63,268 nt of DNA from Virgibacillus chiguensis (lineage in GTDB: Bacteria > Bacillota > Bacilli > Bacillales > Amphibacillaceae), in assembly GCF_900129865.1 (NCBI RefSeq), contig NZ_FQXD01000018.1:1-63268 (forward strand), given 5' to 3'. The position numbers were made by a program, and so were the translations under genes. Below the pieces are notes generated by a model, which worked only from the letters and a program-made list of their open reading frames with translations, was not told the DNA's origin and ran no database searches. Below, piece by piece: positions 53,182 to 61,494 of this stretch. How positions within the stretch are numbered: position 1 is the first letter of the stretch; each line of letters opens with the position of its first letter.

Positions 53182-53220
53182 CTCGTTTTGTGCTGCTAAA
53201 AAAGTGCGGCACAAAACGAG
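53182..53220. terminator. terminator after argH
   Basis: CTCGTTTTGTGC (53182-53193) pairs perfectly with GCACAAAACGAG (53209-53220). It lies between convergent genes. Confidence 0.8.
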
Positions 53221-53242
53221 TAATTTATCTATACCAAGAGGA

Positions 53243-53728
53243 CTAAAGTAAATGATGTCGCTTAAAGCTATGCATTATCCCATCATCTTCTGCTTTGGTT
53301 GTTATTTCTCGGGCAACTTTCTTCAAGTCATCGGTAGCATTTTCCATAGCAACACCGTAGTGGACAGCTTCAAACATTTTGATATCATTATTGCCGTCTC
53401 CATAGGCCATGCTTTGTTCTCTCGGAATTTGTAAAACGTTTAAAACGTATTTCACTGCTTTGTATTTATCAACACCTTTAACAGCAATTTCACCACTTTC
53501 GGGACCAAATTGTGCAACGGTTGTTCGATACATCGTAAATGCTTCTCCGTCAAAACCGATTTCTAAAATGCTGAAAATAATTTCAGGCTTTGATCGTCCT
53601 GTACACAAATACATAAGATGCCCATTTTGTCGGGCAGTACGAATAGCTTGTTTAGCTGACGAAGGTACTCTACCATCAGGTGTAGTTAATGTTCCATCGA
53701 TATCAATGAAAACAATTTTTTTACTCAA
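53243..53728 (-). CDS. HAD-superfamily (Cof-type) phosphatase with most of its cap missing
   Basis: 161 residues from TTG 53728 (MSKKIVFIDIDGTL...), with GAGGATGG about 8 bases upstream and overlapping the end of the glycosyltransferase gene. HAD motifs I (DIDGTL), II (CTGRS), III (KYKAVKYVL Lys) and IV (YGDGNNDIKMFE) are all present. Cof proteins are normally about 250-270 residues: the C2B cap between GFDG and the QFGPESGEIAVKGVDK segment is reduced to about 15 residues. An in-frame deletion of about 90 codons is likely. Core catalysis may persist, but substrate specificity is probably lost. Confidence 0.75.
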   Translation of the reverse strand: MSKKIVFIDIDGTLTTPDGRVPSSAKQAIRTARQNGHLMYLCTGRSKPEIIFSILEIGFDGEAFTMYRTTVAQFGPESGEIAVKGVDKYKAVKYVLNVLQIPREQSMAYGDGNNDIKMFEAVHYGVAMENATDDLKKVAREITTKAEDDGIMHSFKRHHLL

Positions 53729-54545
53729 TAAATCCATCCTCATGCATGGCAAACCGTTCATAATGTTTATATAACGAATGAAAGCTCCCATAATATGTTT
53801 TGTACCATGGTTTCTTTTTACCACAGAAATGAATAATCGATGTATTGTTGATAACAAAATCCATATCTATTTTATTTTTGCTCGTAATTTTATAGTAATA
53901 ATAAAACCGTGCATCAAAATTATAACGAACTTCATCGATATCTTTAATTTGCTTTGCATATAAGCCGTTTAAAATGTCTTGGTCTGGGAGAATTAATTTT
54001 TTCTTGTTTACTTCTACAAATTCATAAATAGCTTGTTCAGAAATATGCTTTCGCTGTTCTGTTAAGTTAAGTAGTAATACGCCAGAGTTATAGTAAGCTT
54101 CTACATCATATGGTCGTAACCTAAGTTTATTAATATTTGTAATGGGGGTGCGATCGTGATATGCAGCAGCGTACAAATAATTAGTCATGTCCATCTGGTA
54201 CAGATCATGTACGGAATTAATAATTAAAATATCTGGATCGAGATAAAGCACTCTATCCAGTGAATTTGGTAGAAATTTATACGCCAATAAACGATAATAC
54301 ATTTCTTTTGAAAAATGTTTAATAACAGGAGCGTCAGCAAAGTGATGGTTCTCTAAGGTGATAACTTGTAGTTCATGCCCGTGACTTTCTATATAATCAG
54401 TTAGTGTATTCGTTTCGTCATCTGTTAAAGAAGAATGCATGAGATAAATGCAAAAGGAATCCTCAGGATGATGTAAAAATAAGGAATGGAGCATTACTTT
54501 TAATGGGTGCATGTAGTTGGCGTCAATGGTAACTAATATATTCAT
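53721..54545 (-). CDS. glycosyltransferase family 8
   Basis: 274 residues, GT-A fold. N-terminal ILVTIDANYMHPLKVMLHSL, the metal-binding DxD in RVLYLDPDILI, YYNSGVLLLNL, DQDILNGLYA and the C-terminal IIHFCGKKKPWYK are typical of GT8 (lipopolysaccharide/general stress glucosyltransferase-like). Cytoplasmic; adds sugars to an unknown acceptor. The downstream HAD gene overlaps its stop, so the two are co-expressed. Confidence 0.88.
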   Translation of the reverse strand: MNILVTIDANYMHPLKVMLHSLFLHHPEDSFCIYLMHSSLTDDETNTLTDYIESHGHELQVITLENHHFADAPVIKHFSKEMYYRLLAYKFLPNSLDRVLYLDPDILIINSVHDLYQMDMTNYLYAAAYHDRTPITNINKLRLRPYDVEAYYNSGVLLLNLTEQRKHISEQAIYEFVEVNKKKLILPDQDILNGLYAKQIKDIDEVRYNFDARFYYYYKITSKNKIDMDFVINNTSIIHFCGKKKPWYKTYYGSFHSLYKHYERFAMHEDGFIE

Positions 54546-54770
54546 AAACAGATCTCCCTTAAGCCTATCTTTCTCTGTTAAATATGCAATTTTAACGTCT
54601 TTATAATTGTATTATAGGAAGGTATACAGTTTTTTTGTGTTTCCGTAATGATATGATCTAGAATTGCAGCTAATCGTATATGTAAAAAGAAAATGGCAGG
54701 GGCTAACCTTTTCATCTTGTGGCTTGGTTCTAAATGTCGTCTGCGCAAAATTGTGAAAGGCTGCTACCGT

Positions 54771-55238
54771 TTATTGCCCATTAATTTTAATACGACGTTT
54801 TTTGCTTTCTTTCGTCTTTGGAATGTGAAGGTATAGCATGCCGTTTTTATGATCGGCGTTGATTTTATCCGTATTCACGTTATCTGGAAGTGTGAAAGAA
54901 CGTTGAAATGATCCATAACTATGCTCCACAACTCGCATTTCTGTATCATTGTCTTCTGTTTCTATTTGTTGCTTTTTCTCCCCTTTAATCGTAACGATGT
55001 TGTCTTCAATCTCAACCTCTATTTCGGATGGATCTATGCCAGGGATTTCAGCTTCTACAATATATTTATCTTTCTTTTCACGAATATTGCAAGCGAGTGA
55101 TCCACCTTGTTGTCTATTCCATAAACTGTTGTTGGAGAAAAATGGATCATCAAAGAAGCGTTCAAACATTCCATCAAGTTCATTTTTGAATTTGCGTAAT
55201 GGTTGGTCATCTCTGTTCCATCGCTTTATTGGTTTCAT
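54771..55238 (-). CDS. small heat-shock protein Hsp20/alpha-crystallin
   Basis: 155 residues. An N-terminal arm (RKFKNELDGMFERFFDDPFF) precedes the alpha-crystallin domain (about 48-140: KYIVEAEIPGIDPSEIEVEI, FTLPDNVNTDKINADHKNGMLYLHIPK with the GxLxLxxPK motif) and a C-terminal RRIKIN tail with the I-x-I/V anchor. ATP-independent holdase. AGGAGG is present before the ATG; no CIRCE element was seen upstream. Confidence 0.9.
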   Translation of the reverse strand: MKPIKRWNRDDQPLRKFKNELDGMFERFFDDPFFSNNSLWNRQQGGSLACNIREKKDKYIVEAEIPGIDPSEIEVEIEDNIVTIKGEKKQQIETEDNDTEMRVVEHSYGSFQRSFTLPDNVNTDKINADHKNGMLYLHIPKTKESKKRRIKINGQ

Positions 55239-55448
55239 TTCAATTCCTCCCTTTACTCTTTTATAAAATATTTTTTTAGAAAGGAAATAAATAATGCTTC
55301 CAAAGAAAACGAGTTAAAGTTATAAAATAGCGCAGACTTGCATTGGAAAGGCTAGCCCTATAACTCCCCTCCACTACTTATATAACCGTTCATTTAAAAA
55401 TAAAACCTGTTCTTTTATATTCGGAAAATTTAATATAATTCTTATGTA

Positions 55449-56120
55449 TTAGAAATTGTCCCCTGATTCTTCTGCTATTAATTTTTCTAAAAGGTTAATG
55501 ACGAGTAATCGTTTATTTACCCCTAATTTTTTATAAATGATGCTGACGTAATCGCGAACTGTTTTCTCTTTCAAATGCAGTGATTGGGCAATTTCTTTAT
55601 TTTTTTTACGTTGATAGATAAGGAAGGCGATGTCGAGTTCCCTCCATGTTAAATCAATTTCTTTTTCTAAAAGCTTGGCGTGTAGACGTTGTTTTTCATC
55701 TCCTTTTTGAAATTGTTGTAAAATGGTTACTGCAACGTCTTCCATAATAACGTAATGATTATGGTAAATATTTTTTATCATAGATACGAAGTTGGTATGA
55801 TCAGAGTGGCTTAAGAAATAGCCTTCTACCCCGGCTTTTATACTGTTTGTAATAAAGGTGGGCTCAATAAATGACAAAATGTAAATAATTTTAATTTGCT
55901 TCGATATACTTTTTATTTCTTTCGTTAATTCTATCACTGTATGATGCGATTGATGGATATGAAAGACAACAATGTTTGGTTGTTTTTCTTGGACAGCATG
56001 AATAACTTCTTCTTTTTGAAAATATGTTCCTACCCACTTCATCTCCCTTTCTCTTTCAATAATTAAACGTAATCCTTCACTAGATATTCCTTCTCGATCT
56101 ACGAGTAATACTTTTATCAT
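55449..56120 (-). CDS. LuxR/NarL-type response regulator with degenerate receiver
   Basis: 223 residues. The N-terminal CheY-like fold has the start VLLVDREG, but the phosphorylation position after beta-3 reads VVFHIHQ (His where Asp is expected) and the conserved Lys region reads GYFLSHSD (no Lys). The C-terminal LuxR HTH is intact (LTWRELDIAFLIYQRKKNKEIAQSLHLKEKTVRDYVSIIYKKLGV). No histidine kinase is adjacent. Probably a phosphorylation-independent regulator controlled by level or a partner protein. Confidence 0.82.
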   Translation of the reverse strand: MIKVLLVDREGISSEGLRLIIEREREMKWVGTYFQKEEVIHAVQEKQPNIVVFHIHQSHHTVIELTKEIKSISKQIKIIYILSFIEPTFITNSIKAGVEGYFLSHSDHTNFVSMIKNIYHNHYVIMEDVAVTILQQFQKGDEKQRLHAKLLEKEIDLTWRELDIAFLIYQRKKNKEIAQSLHLKEKTVRDYVSIIYKKLGVNKRLLVINLLEKLIAEESGDNF

Positions 56121-56557
56121 CGCTTATCTCTCCGTTTTTTATTACCTTTTCCTTATTTGCGCAAGCTATTCTATCGTGCTGTATGAAATGGTTATATGGG
56201 ACACGTTGATTTTCCCTAGTCATTTTTACATTGAAGTGGAGAATCTGAATGCAATTCATAGTCAACATAAAGTCTAAGCTTTACGTTTTTAAGCTGTGAG
56301 CACTTTACGTGCTTAATTAATTGTAATTTCCTATACAGATATAAGTAGCTATTTGTTATAAGGATGCAGATAGGTTTTTATGTTTTAAGATAAAGGAAGG
56401 GTCTAGACAATTTCTAAACAAATTATCGTGTAGGGAGGACTTATAGATTAGATAGTGACGAAAATAGGGGGAGAGATGGTTGACTTGGTGAGAAAAACTA
56501 TAATTATAAGTAAACATGGAAATGATTTTCACTTAAAAAATGAGAAACAGCAAAAAA
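56121..56557. other. non-coding gap between regulator and gbsB
   Basis: No credible gene. A 46-codon ORF at 56476 has AGGGGG upstream but runs through the gbsB terminator and into gbsB antisense, so it was not called. Confidence 0.35.
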
Positions 56558-56580
56558 CCCCTTTGCATCATGCAAAGGGG
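56558..56580 (-). terminator. gbsB terminator
   Basis: CCCCTTTGCA (56558-56567) pairs with TGCAAAGGGG (56571-56580), 3-base loop; T6 follows on the minus strand. Confidence 0.9.
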
Positions 56581-56595
56581 GTTAATGAAAGAAAA

Positions 56596-57804
56596 TCACA
56601 CTGTTTTTGCTACTAAATTGAAGCAACGTTTATAAATCCATTGGTAGTCTTTTTCTGTTAGGTCACGTGGGTTACCTATTGTTTGTGGATCTTTCATCGC
56701 TTCTTTTGCTAACCGCTCAATCATATCGGAAGAAACGCCCTGTTCTTCCAATGACGGGATATCCAAGTCTTTTACAAGCTGATAAATTTCGTTTATAGCT
56801 GCTTTGGCAGCCTCCTCTGTCGTCATATGAAATGTGTCAATATCTAATGCTTGGGCTATTCTTGCAAATTTATGAGGATGACCTTTCCAATTGTATTCCA
56901 TCACTGGACCGAGCATAGCGGCAACACATTGACCATGGGCAACTGGAAGGATACCACCTAATGTCTGGGACATGGCATGAGCGGCTCCAGCTGATTCACT
57001 ACCGTAAGATAAACCAGCAAGCATAGCAGCTTGAGCCATACCATAACGTGCCTCAAGATCACCTCCGTCAGCATAAGCGCGACGTATGTATTTTCCAACG
57101 TATTCCATTGCCAATAATGCAACCGCATCTGTAATAGGCTGGGCAAAATGCATGGTAAAGCATTCTATCGCATGGGCTAAAGCATCCACACCAGTCATTG
57201 CCGTAACGTGTGGAGGCATGGATACATGCAGTTTTGGGTCAATGATTGTTAAATGAGCAGCAATTAATGGACCACCCGTATTAAATTTAAATGCACGTTT
57301 TTCATCTGTAATAACGGCCCATTGTGTTACTTCAGAACCAGTCCCTGCTGTAGTCGGAATGGTTGTTAAAGGTGGAATGCGATTTTCTAAGGGCTTTTTT
57401 CCTTCCGCAGCTTCATATTCTAAGACACTGCCATGATGTGTTGCTTCCACACCAATGCCTTTTGCCGTGTCCATAGAACTCCCTCCACCAACAGCAACAA
57501 GTCCATCACAACCTTTTTCTTTATATAACTTAGAGCCTTCTGCAATCAAACGAACGGGTGGGTTTGGCTCAACTTTATTAAAGACAACAACTTCTATCCC
57601 CGCTTTTTGTAAGTGTGTTTCTACAGGCTGTGTTACACCAGCTTCATAGATACCTGGGTCAGTTACTAAAAGGGCTTTTGATACACCGAGCTGTTTTACT
57701 TCATTTCCAATCGATTGAATGGAATCAATGCCATGCTTTATCGTCGTTGGTATTTCAAATGTATGTAATTTATACATATGCTCTAACTTCATATTTAAGC
57801 TCAT
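56596..57804 (-). CDS. gbsB: choline dehydrogenase, type III (iron) alcohol dehydrogenase
   Basis: 402 residues. NAD-binding GGGSSMDTAKG, IPTTAGTGSEVTQWAVI, and metal-ligand region GVDALAHAIECF plus AAHAMSQTLGG with HGQCVAA. Oxidises choline to betaine aldehyde in the cytoplasm. AGGAGG lies 8 bases before the ATG. 87 bp downstream of gbsA, as in B. subtilis. Confidence 0.93.
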   Translation of the reverse strand: MSLNMKLEHMYKLHTFEIPTTIKHGIDSIQSIGNEVKQLGVSKALLVTDPGIYEAGVTQPVETHLQKAGIEVVVFNKVEPNPPVRLIAEGSKLYKEKGCDGLVAVGGGSSMDTAKGIGVEATHHGSVLEYEAAEGKKPLENRIPPLTTIPTTAGTGSEVTQWAVITDEKRAFKFNTGGPLIAAHLTIIDPKLHVSMPPHVTAMTGVDALAHAIECFTMHFAQPITDAVALLAMEYVGKYIRRAYADGGDLEARYGMAQAAMLAGLSYGSESAGAAHAMSQTLGGILPVAHGQCVAAMLGPVMEYNWKGHPHKFARIAQALDIDTFHMTTEEAAKAAINEIYQLVKDLDIPSLEEQGVSSDMIERLAKEAMKDPQTIGNPRDLTEKDYQWIYKRCFNLVAKTV

Positions 57805-57891
57805 AAATAGATCCTCCTATTATCTTTCTTTGTATTTTTGATTGATTTAACTTGATAAAAGCTTGGGTGACAATATGATTGCGACATTATT

Positions 57892-59364
57892 TTAAAACCA
57901 GTTCAACGCATCAGGCTGTAAATTATGATAGACATGCTTCACTTCTTGATACTCTTCTAGTCCTGCTTTGCCAAGTTCTCTGCCAATGCCAGATTGTTTG
58001 AAACCACCCCACGGGGCATGTGGAAAATAAACATTGTAGTCATTGATCCAAACTGTACCCATGCGCATTCTAGAAACACAACGTTCTGCTTTGGCGATAT
58101 CTTTTGTCCAAACACCACCAGATAGCCCATAAATAGAATCATTTGCTAATTGCATGGCTTCTTGTTCCGTGGTAAATGTTTCTACTGTAATGACAGGGCC
58201 GAAACCTTCATTTTGAACAACACGCATATTTGATGTGCAGTTGGTAAGCACAGTAGGTAAGTAAAAGAATCCATCTTGTAAATTTGGATTGTCAGGTTGT
58301 TGTCCTCCTACTGCTACGGTAGCTCCTTCTTTTTTTCCGTCTTCAACGTACTGAATGACTTTATTCAAATGCGTTTTAGAAATAAGCGGTCCCATTTGCG
58401 TAGAGGCGTCAAAGCCATTCCCCAACGTAATGTTTTTCACTCGTTCAACTAAAGCTTGAACAAATGCATCATGTATCTTTTCTTCAATAATCAGTCGTGT
58501 ACCAGCTGAACAAATTTGCCCAGCATGAAAGAAGACGGCATGTAGAGCTTGGTCAACCGCTATATCGAAATCAGCATCGGCAAAAATAATATTCGAGTTT
58601 TTTCCGCCTAGCTCAAGTGCTAGTTTTTTTACGTTAGAGCTGGCTGATTGCATAATTTTTTTCCCGGTGTTTAAGCCTCCGGTAAATGAAATCAAGTCAA
58701 TATCGTGATTAGCAGAAAGTTCTGCCCCAACCGTATCTCCTGTTCCTAATACGAGGTTGACCACACCTTTTGGTAGCTTAGCTTCATCCATTAATGTAAA
58801 AAGTTTTACGGTTGTTAATGGTGTAATTTCGCTTGGTTTCATGATTAATGTATTTCCAGCAGCTAATGCTGGCGCTAACTTCCAAGATGCTTGTAATAAT
58901 GGATAATTCCATGGAGTGATTTGCCCACATACACCTACAGGTTCATAGACTACTTTGCTAATGGTGTTTGGGACGGGGGAGTCAATCAATTCGCCACCAT
59001 GTTTATCAGCTAATTCTGCATAAAAACGGAATACTCCAGCAATATCTTCCATATCTCCCCGGCTTTCTTCGACGGTTTTACCTGTATCAAGCGTTTCTAG
59101 TTTAGCTAACTCTTCTTTATCCCGTTCGATGAGCGCTGTAATGGTATGTAATTTTTTAGCGCGTTCTGTTGCAGATGTTCTTGACCATTCACCTTCATCA
59201 AATGCTTCTCTTGCAGCAGCAATCGCAGATATTGTATCTGTTTCATCACTTTCTGTCGCTTGAGCAATGACCTCTTGGTTAAACGGGTTTATAATCTCTC
59301 GCGTGTTGCCTGTATGAGAAGGTACCCATTTTCCGTTAATAAAGTTTTGCTTCAAATTCAACAT
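57892..59364 (-). CDS. gbsA: betaine aldehyde dehydrogenase
   Basis: 490 residues from ATG 59364 (AGGAGGG upstream); the open frame to 59439 lacks a start signal. Aldehyde dehydrogenase motifs: TPWNYPLLQASWKLAPALAA, ALELGGKNSNIIFADADF with the catalytic Glu, and HAGQICSAGTRLI with the catalytic Cys. Converts betaine aldehyde to glycine betaine with NAD+. First gene of gbsAB, divergent from gbsR. Confidence 0.93.
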   Translation of the reverse strand: MLNLKQNFINGKWVPSHTGNTREIINPFNQEVIAQATESDETDTISAIAAAREAFDEGEWSRTSATERAKKLHTITALIERDKEELAKLETLDTGKTVEESRGDMEDIAGVFRFYAELADKHGGELIDSPVPNTISKVVYEPVGVCGQITPWNYPLLQASWKLAPALAAGNTLIMKPSEITPLTTVKLFTLMDEAKLPKGVVNLVLGTGDTVGAELSANHDIDLISFTGGLNTGKKIMQSASSNVKKLALELGGKNSNIIFADADFDIAVDQALHAVFFHAGQICSAGTRLIIEEKIHDAFVQALVERVKNITLGNGFDASTQMGPLISKTHLNKVIQYVEDGKKEGATVAVGGQQPDNPNLQDGFFYLPTVLTNCTSNMRVVQNEGFGPVITVETFTTEQEAMQLANDSIYGLSGGVWTKDIAKAERCVSRMRMGTVWINDYNVYFPHAPWGGFKQSGIGRELGKAGLEEYQEVKHVYHNLQPDALNWF

Positions 59365-59389
59365 ACTCCCTCCTACATGAATTAATTTT

Positions 59390-59407
59390 GTTAAATACTT
59401 ATTTAAC
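59390..59407. promoter_or_regulatory. palindrome in the gbsA 5' leader, possible GbsR operator
   Basis: GTTAAAT-ACTT-ATTTAAC is a perfect 7-bp inverted repeat lying between the gbsA promoter and its start codon. The word ATACTTA recurs in the gbsR-proximal inverted repeat (59513-59548). A repressor bound here would block gbsAB. Confidence 0.5.
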
Positions 59408-59423
59408 GTTCTTAACAATTTAA

Positions 59424-59452
59424 ACTTAACATGATACAATTGAAATTGTCAA
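59424..59452 (-). promoter_or_regulatory. gbsAB promoter
   Basis: Minus strand TTGACA (59452-59447), a 17-bp spacer and TTAAGT (59429-59424). The -10 is weak. Confidence 0.45.
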
Positions 59453-59486
59453 AATAAAATTAAAATAATAAGGAACAATGATGCAT

Positions 59487-59514
59487 TTGACATATTTGAT
59501 TATTTCGTTAACAT
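59487..59514 (+). promoter_or_regulatory. gbsR promoter
   Basis: TTGACA (59487-59492), a 16-bp spacer and TAACAT (59509-59514). Confidence 0.5.
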
Positions 59515-59548
59515 TAAGTTTGTAAAAAACATTTTAAACATACTTAAT
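59513..59548. promoter_or_regulatory. inverted repeat overlapping the gbsR promoter
   Basis: ATTAAGTTTGT (59513-59523) and ACATACTTAAT (59538-59548) are inverted with one mismatch and a 14-base spacer, starting in the -10 box. Candidate autoregulatory GbsR site. Confidence 0.5.
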
Positions 59549-59577
59549 AGGTTTACGGATAAAGGAGGGGAGACTTG

Positions 59578-60126
59578 ATGGCGAATTCACATGATGAAAT
59601 GGCGAAAGAAAAGCTTGAAGAAGCAAAAGGCTACGTTATTGAAACCATCGCAGAAACAATGGACGTATACGGTGTAACACCGGCTGCGGGTAAGCTTTAT
59701 GCAACGATGTATTTTAAAGAGCAAATGAATCTTGATGAAATGCGAGAAGAATTGGGAATGAGCAAACCCAGTATGAGTACGAGTGTTAGGAAATTACAAG
59801 AAAACGAGATGGTAAAGAAAAAGTTTCAAAAAGGCTCACGTAAACATACGTATGCAGCTGAAAAAGATTTTTTCCATTCTTTTATGTCCTATTATTGTCA
59901 ACTATGGGATCGTGAAGCAAAGATGAATATGGAAGCGATTAAGCAGGCCGAATTTACTTTAGATCAAATTTTTGAAGATGAGAATGTGGCGAGTGAATTG
60001 ATGGAGGAAGCGCGAGAAATTTATGATCAGCTTGAGCAATCTAAAATATATTATCGTTGGCTTGAGCGTTTAGTTGCTAGTATACGGTCAGAAGAGATCT
60101 ATGAGTTTTTGCCGAAAAAGCCATAA
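59578..60126 (+). CDS. gbsR: choline-responsive repressor GbsR
   Basis: 182 residues of the GbsR/MarR-like family. Winged HTH about 50-90 (MNLDEMREELGMSKPSMSTSVRKLQEN), followed by an aromatic-rich helical domain (FHSFMSYYCQLWDREAKMNM) that in B. subtilis GbsR forms the choline pocket. The ATG at 59578 is preferred to TTG 59575; AAAGGAGGGG is upstream. Divergent from gbsAB, which it should repress until choline arrives. Confidence 0.92.
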   Translation: MANSHDEMAKEKLEEAKGYVIETIAETMDVYGVTPAAGKLYATMYFKEQMNLDEMREELGMSKPSMSTSVRKLQENEMVKKKFQKGSRKHTYAAEKDFFHSFMSYYCQLWDREAKMNMEAIKQAEFTLDQIFEDENVASELMEEAREIYDQLEQSKIYYRWLERLVASIRSEEIYEFLPKKP

Positions 60127-60302
60127 TGACCGGGTGGCAGATTGGGGAGGTGATTTCGTGAGTTTGTCTCACTTGCTGTTTTTTCGGACTAGGATAGAAG
60201 TATCGTATAAGCAAACGATTGGATGATAGCGAATTTCGCTTGTTGGTAAGAAGCTGTTTATAACATATTTACTTAAATAGATGGGAGAGAGTAAATCATT
60301 TT

Positions 60303-61205
60303 ATGAACTTTATAAAGAGCAAGTTAGTCATTTTTAGTTTCATGATGTTATGTACTGTTTTATTGGTAGCATGTGGGGAAGAAGAATCTAACTCGAAAAA
60401 TGAAACGAGCCAGGCTACAGGAGAAAAGGGCACAATTGAAATGGCGCAGATTAGCTGGGCAGAAAATATTGCTGTTTCAAATATGTGGAAAGTTATTTTA
60501 GAAGAACAAGGCTATAAAGTAAATTTAAATTTACTAGACATGGGAACGATTATGAAGGCACTTGCTGAAAACGAACTGGATGTTAATTTAGAAGTATGGC
60601 TCCCAGTGCAAGATCAAGCCTACTTACAAGAATATAAAGATGATGTATTCTTTTCTGAAGAGCCGTGGTATGATAACGCGAAAGTTGGATTAGTTGTGCC
60701 TGAATACTTAGAAGAAATTAATAGTGTGGAAGATTTACATGCGCATAAAGAGATGTTCGAGGGGGAAATAACTGGTTTTGATGCTGGTGCAGGAACAATG
60801 GAAGTGACGGAGAAACTAATAAAAGAATATGATTTGGATTATGAATTAGTTCCTAGCTCAGAACCAGCTATGATTACCGAAATCGCACAAGCTATAAAAA
60901 ATGAGGAGCCAATCGTTGCTCCACTTTGGAATCCACATCGCGTATTCTCCCAATATGATTTGAAGTATCTTAAAGATCCGAAGAAGGTATATGGGGAAGT
61001 AGAAAAAATACATCATGCAACAAGGAAAGACTTTAAAGAAGATTTCCCAAGTGTAGATGAATGGTTCAAAAATTGGAAAATGGACGATGCATCCATTGGA
61101 GAACTAATGACGTATGTGAATGAAGCGGAAGAGCCGATTGATGGAGCAAAAAAATGGGTTGCAGATAACCAGGAATTAGTTAATACGTGGGTGGAATCGG
61201 AGTAA
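60303..61205 (+). CDS. OpuAC/ProX-type quaternary-amine binding lipoprotein
   Basis: 300 residues. Signal peptide with lipobox LLVACGE (Cys 24), then an OpuAC domain: MAQISWAENIAVSNMWKVIL, LLDMGTIMKALAENELDVNLEVWLP, FDAGAGTMEVTEKLIKEY and PIVAPLWNPHRVFSQYDLKYL, which keep aromatic residues for a trimethylammonium box. No opu ATPase or permease gene is beside it in the window. Its position after gbsR suggests it delivers choline or betaine; the partner transporter must be encoded elsewhere. Confidence 0.85.
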   Translation: MNFIKSKLVIFSFMMLCTVLLVACGEEESNSKNETSQATGEKGTIEMAQISWAENIAVSNMWKVILEEQGYKVNLNLLDMGTIMKALAENELDVNLEVWLPVQDQAYLQEYKDDVFFSEEPWYDNAKVGLVVPEYLEEINSVEDLHAHKEMFEGEITGFDAGAGTMEVTEKLIKEYDLDYELVPSSEPAMITEIAQAIKNEEPIVAPLWNPHRVFSQYDLKYLKDPKKVYGEVEKIHHATRKDFKEDFPSVDEWFKNWKMDDASIGELMTYVNEAEEPIDGAKKWVADNQELVNTWVESE

Positions 61206-61371
61206 AACTATTTCGAATATAAGGTTTGGAATTCCGCTACTTCAAGAAAATTGAAAGAGGAAAGCTTGGACTATCTTAAACACGTGCTATTAGCATCGTC
61301 GTTGTTTCTAAAGCTATAAAACAATGAAGTAGAAAATGAGAAAAAACCTTACTAATTGAAGATTAACTTTA
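61206..61371. repeat. weak family C-like remnant
   Basis: CGAATATAAGGTTTGGAATTC followed by GCTACTTCAAGAAAATTG (61213-61254) recalls the start of family C, and ACCTTACTAATTGAAG the family C flank near 26690. No gene. Confidence 0.35.
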
Positions 61372-61415
61372 CCTTTGATCCAGTAGAAGTAAAAAAACTT
61401 CTACTGGATCAAAGG
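61372..61415. repeat. perfect 19-bp inverted repeat with A6 loop
   Basis: CCTTTGATCCAGTAGAAGT (61372-61390) and its exact complement (61397-61415) are separated by AAAAAA. No T run follows on either strand, so it is not a typical terminator. Confidence 0.75.
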
Positions 61416-61494
61416 ACAGTGTATAAACTATCCAAGAATATGCTCCCATTTCCGTTGCAGTTGAACAACGGAGAATGGCATTTCCTAAATTGGT

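Noticed and set aside
56476-56616. 46-codon ORF MVDLVRKTIIISKH... with an upstream AGGGGG
   Set aside because: It passes through the gbsB terminator and into gbsB antisense; composition is that of a terminator read-through, so not called.
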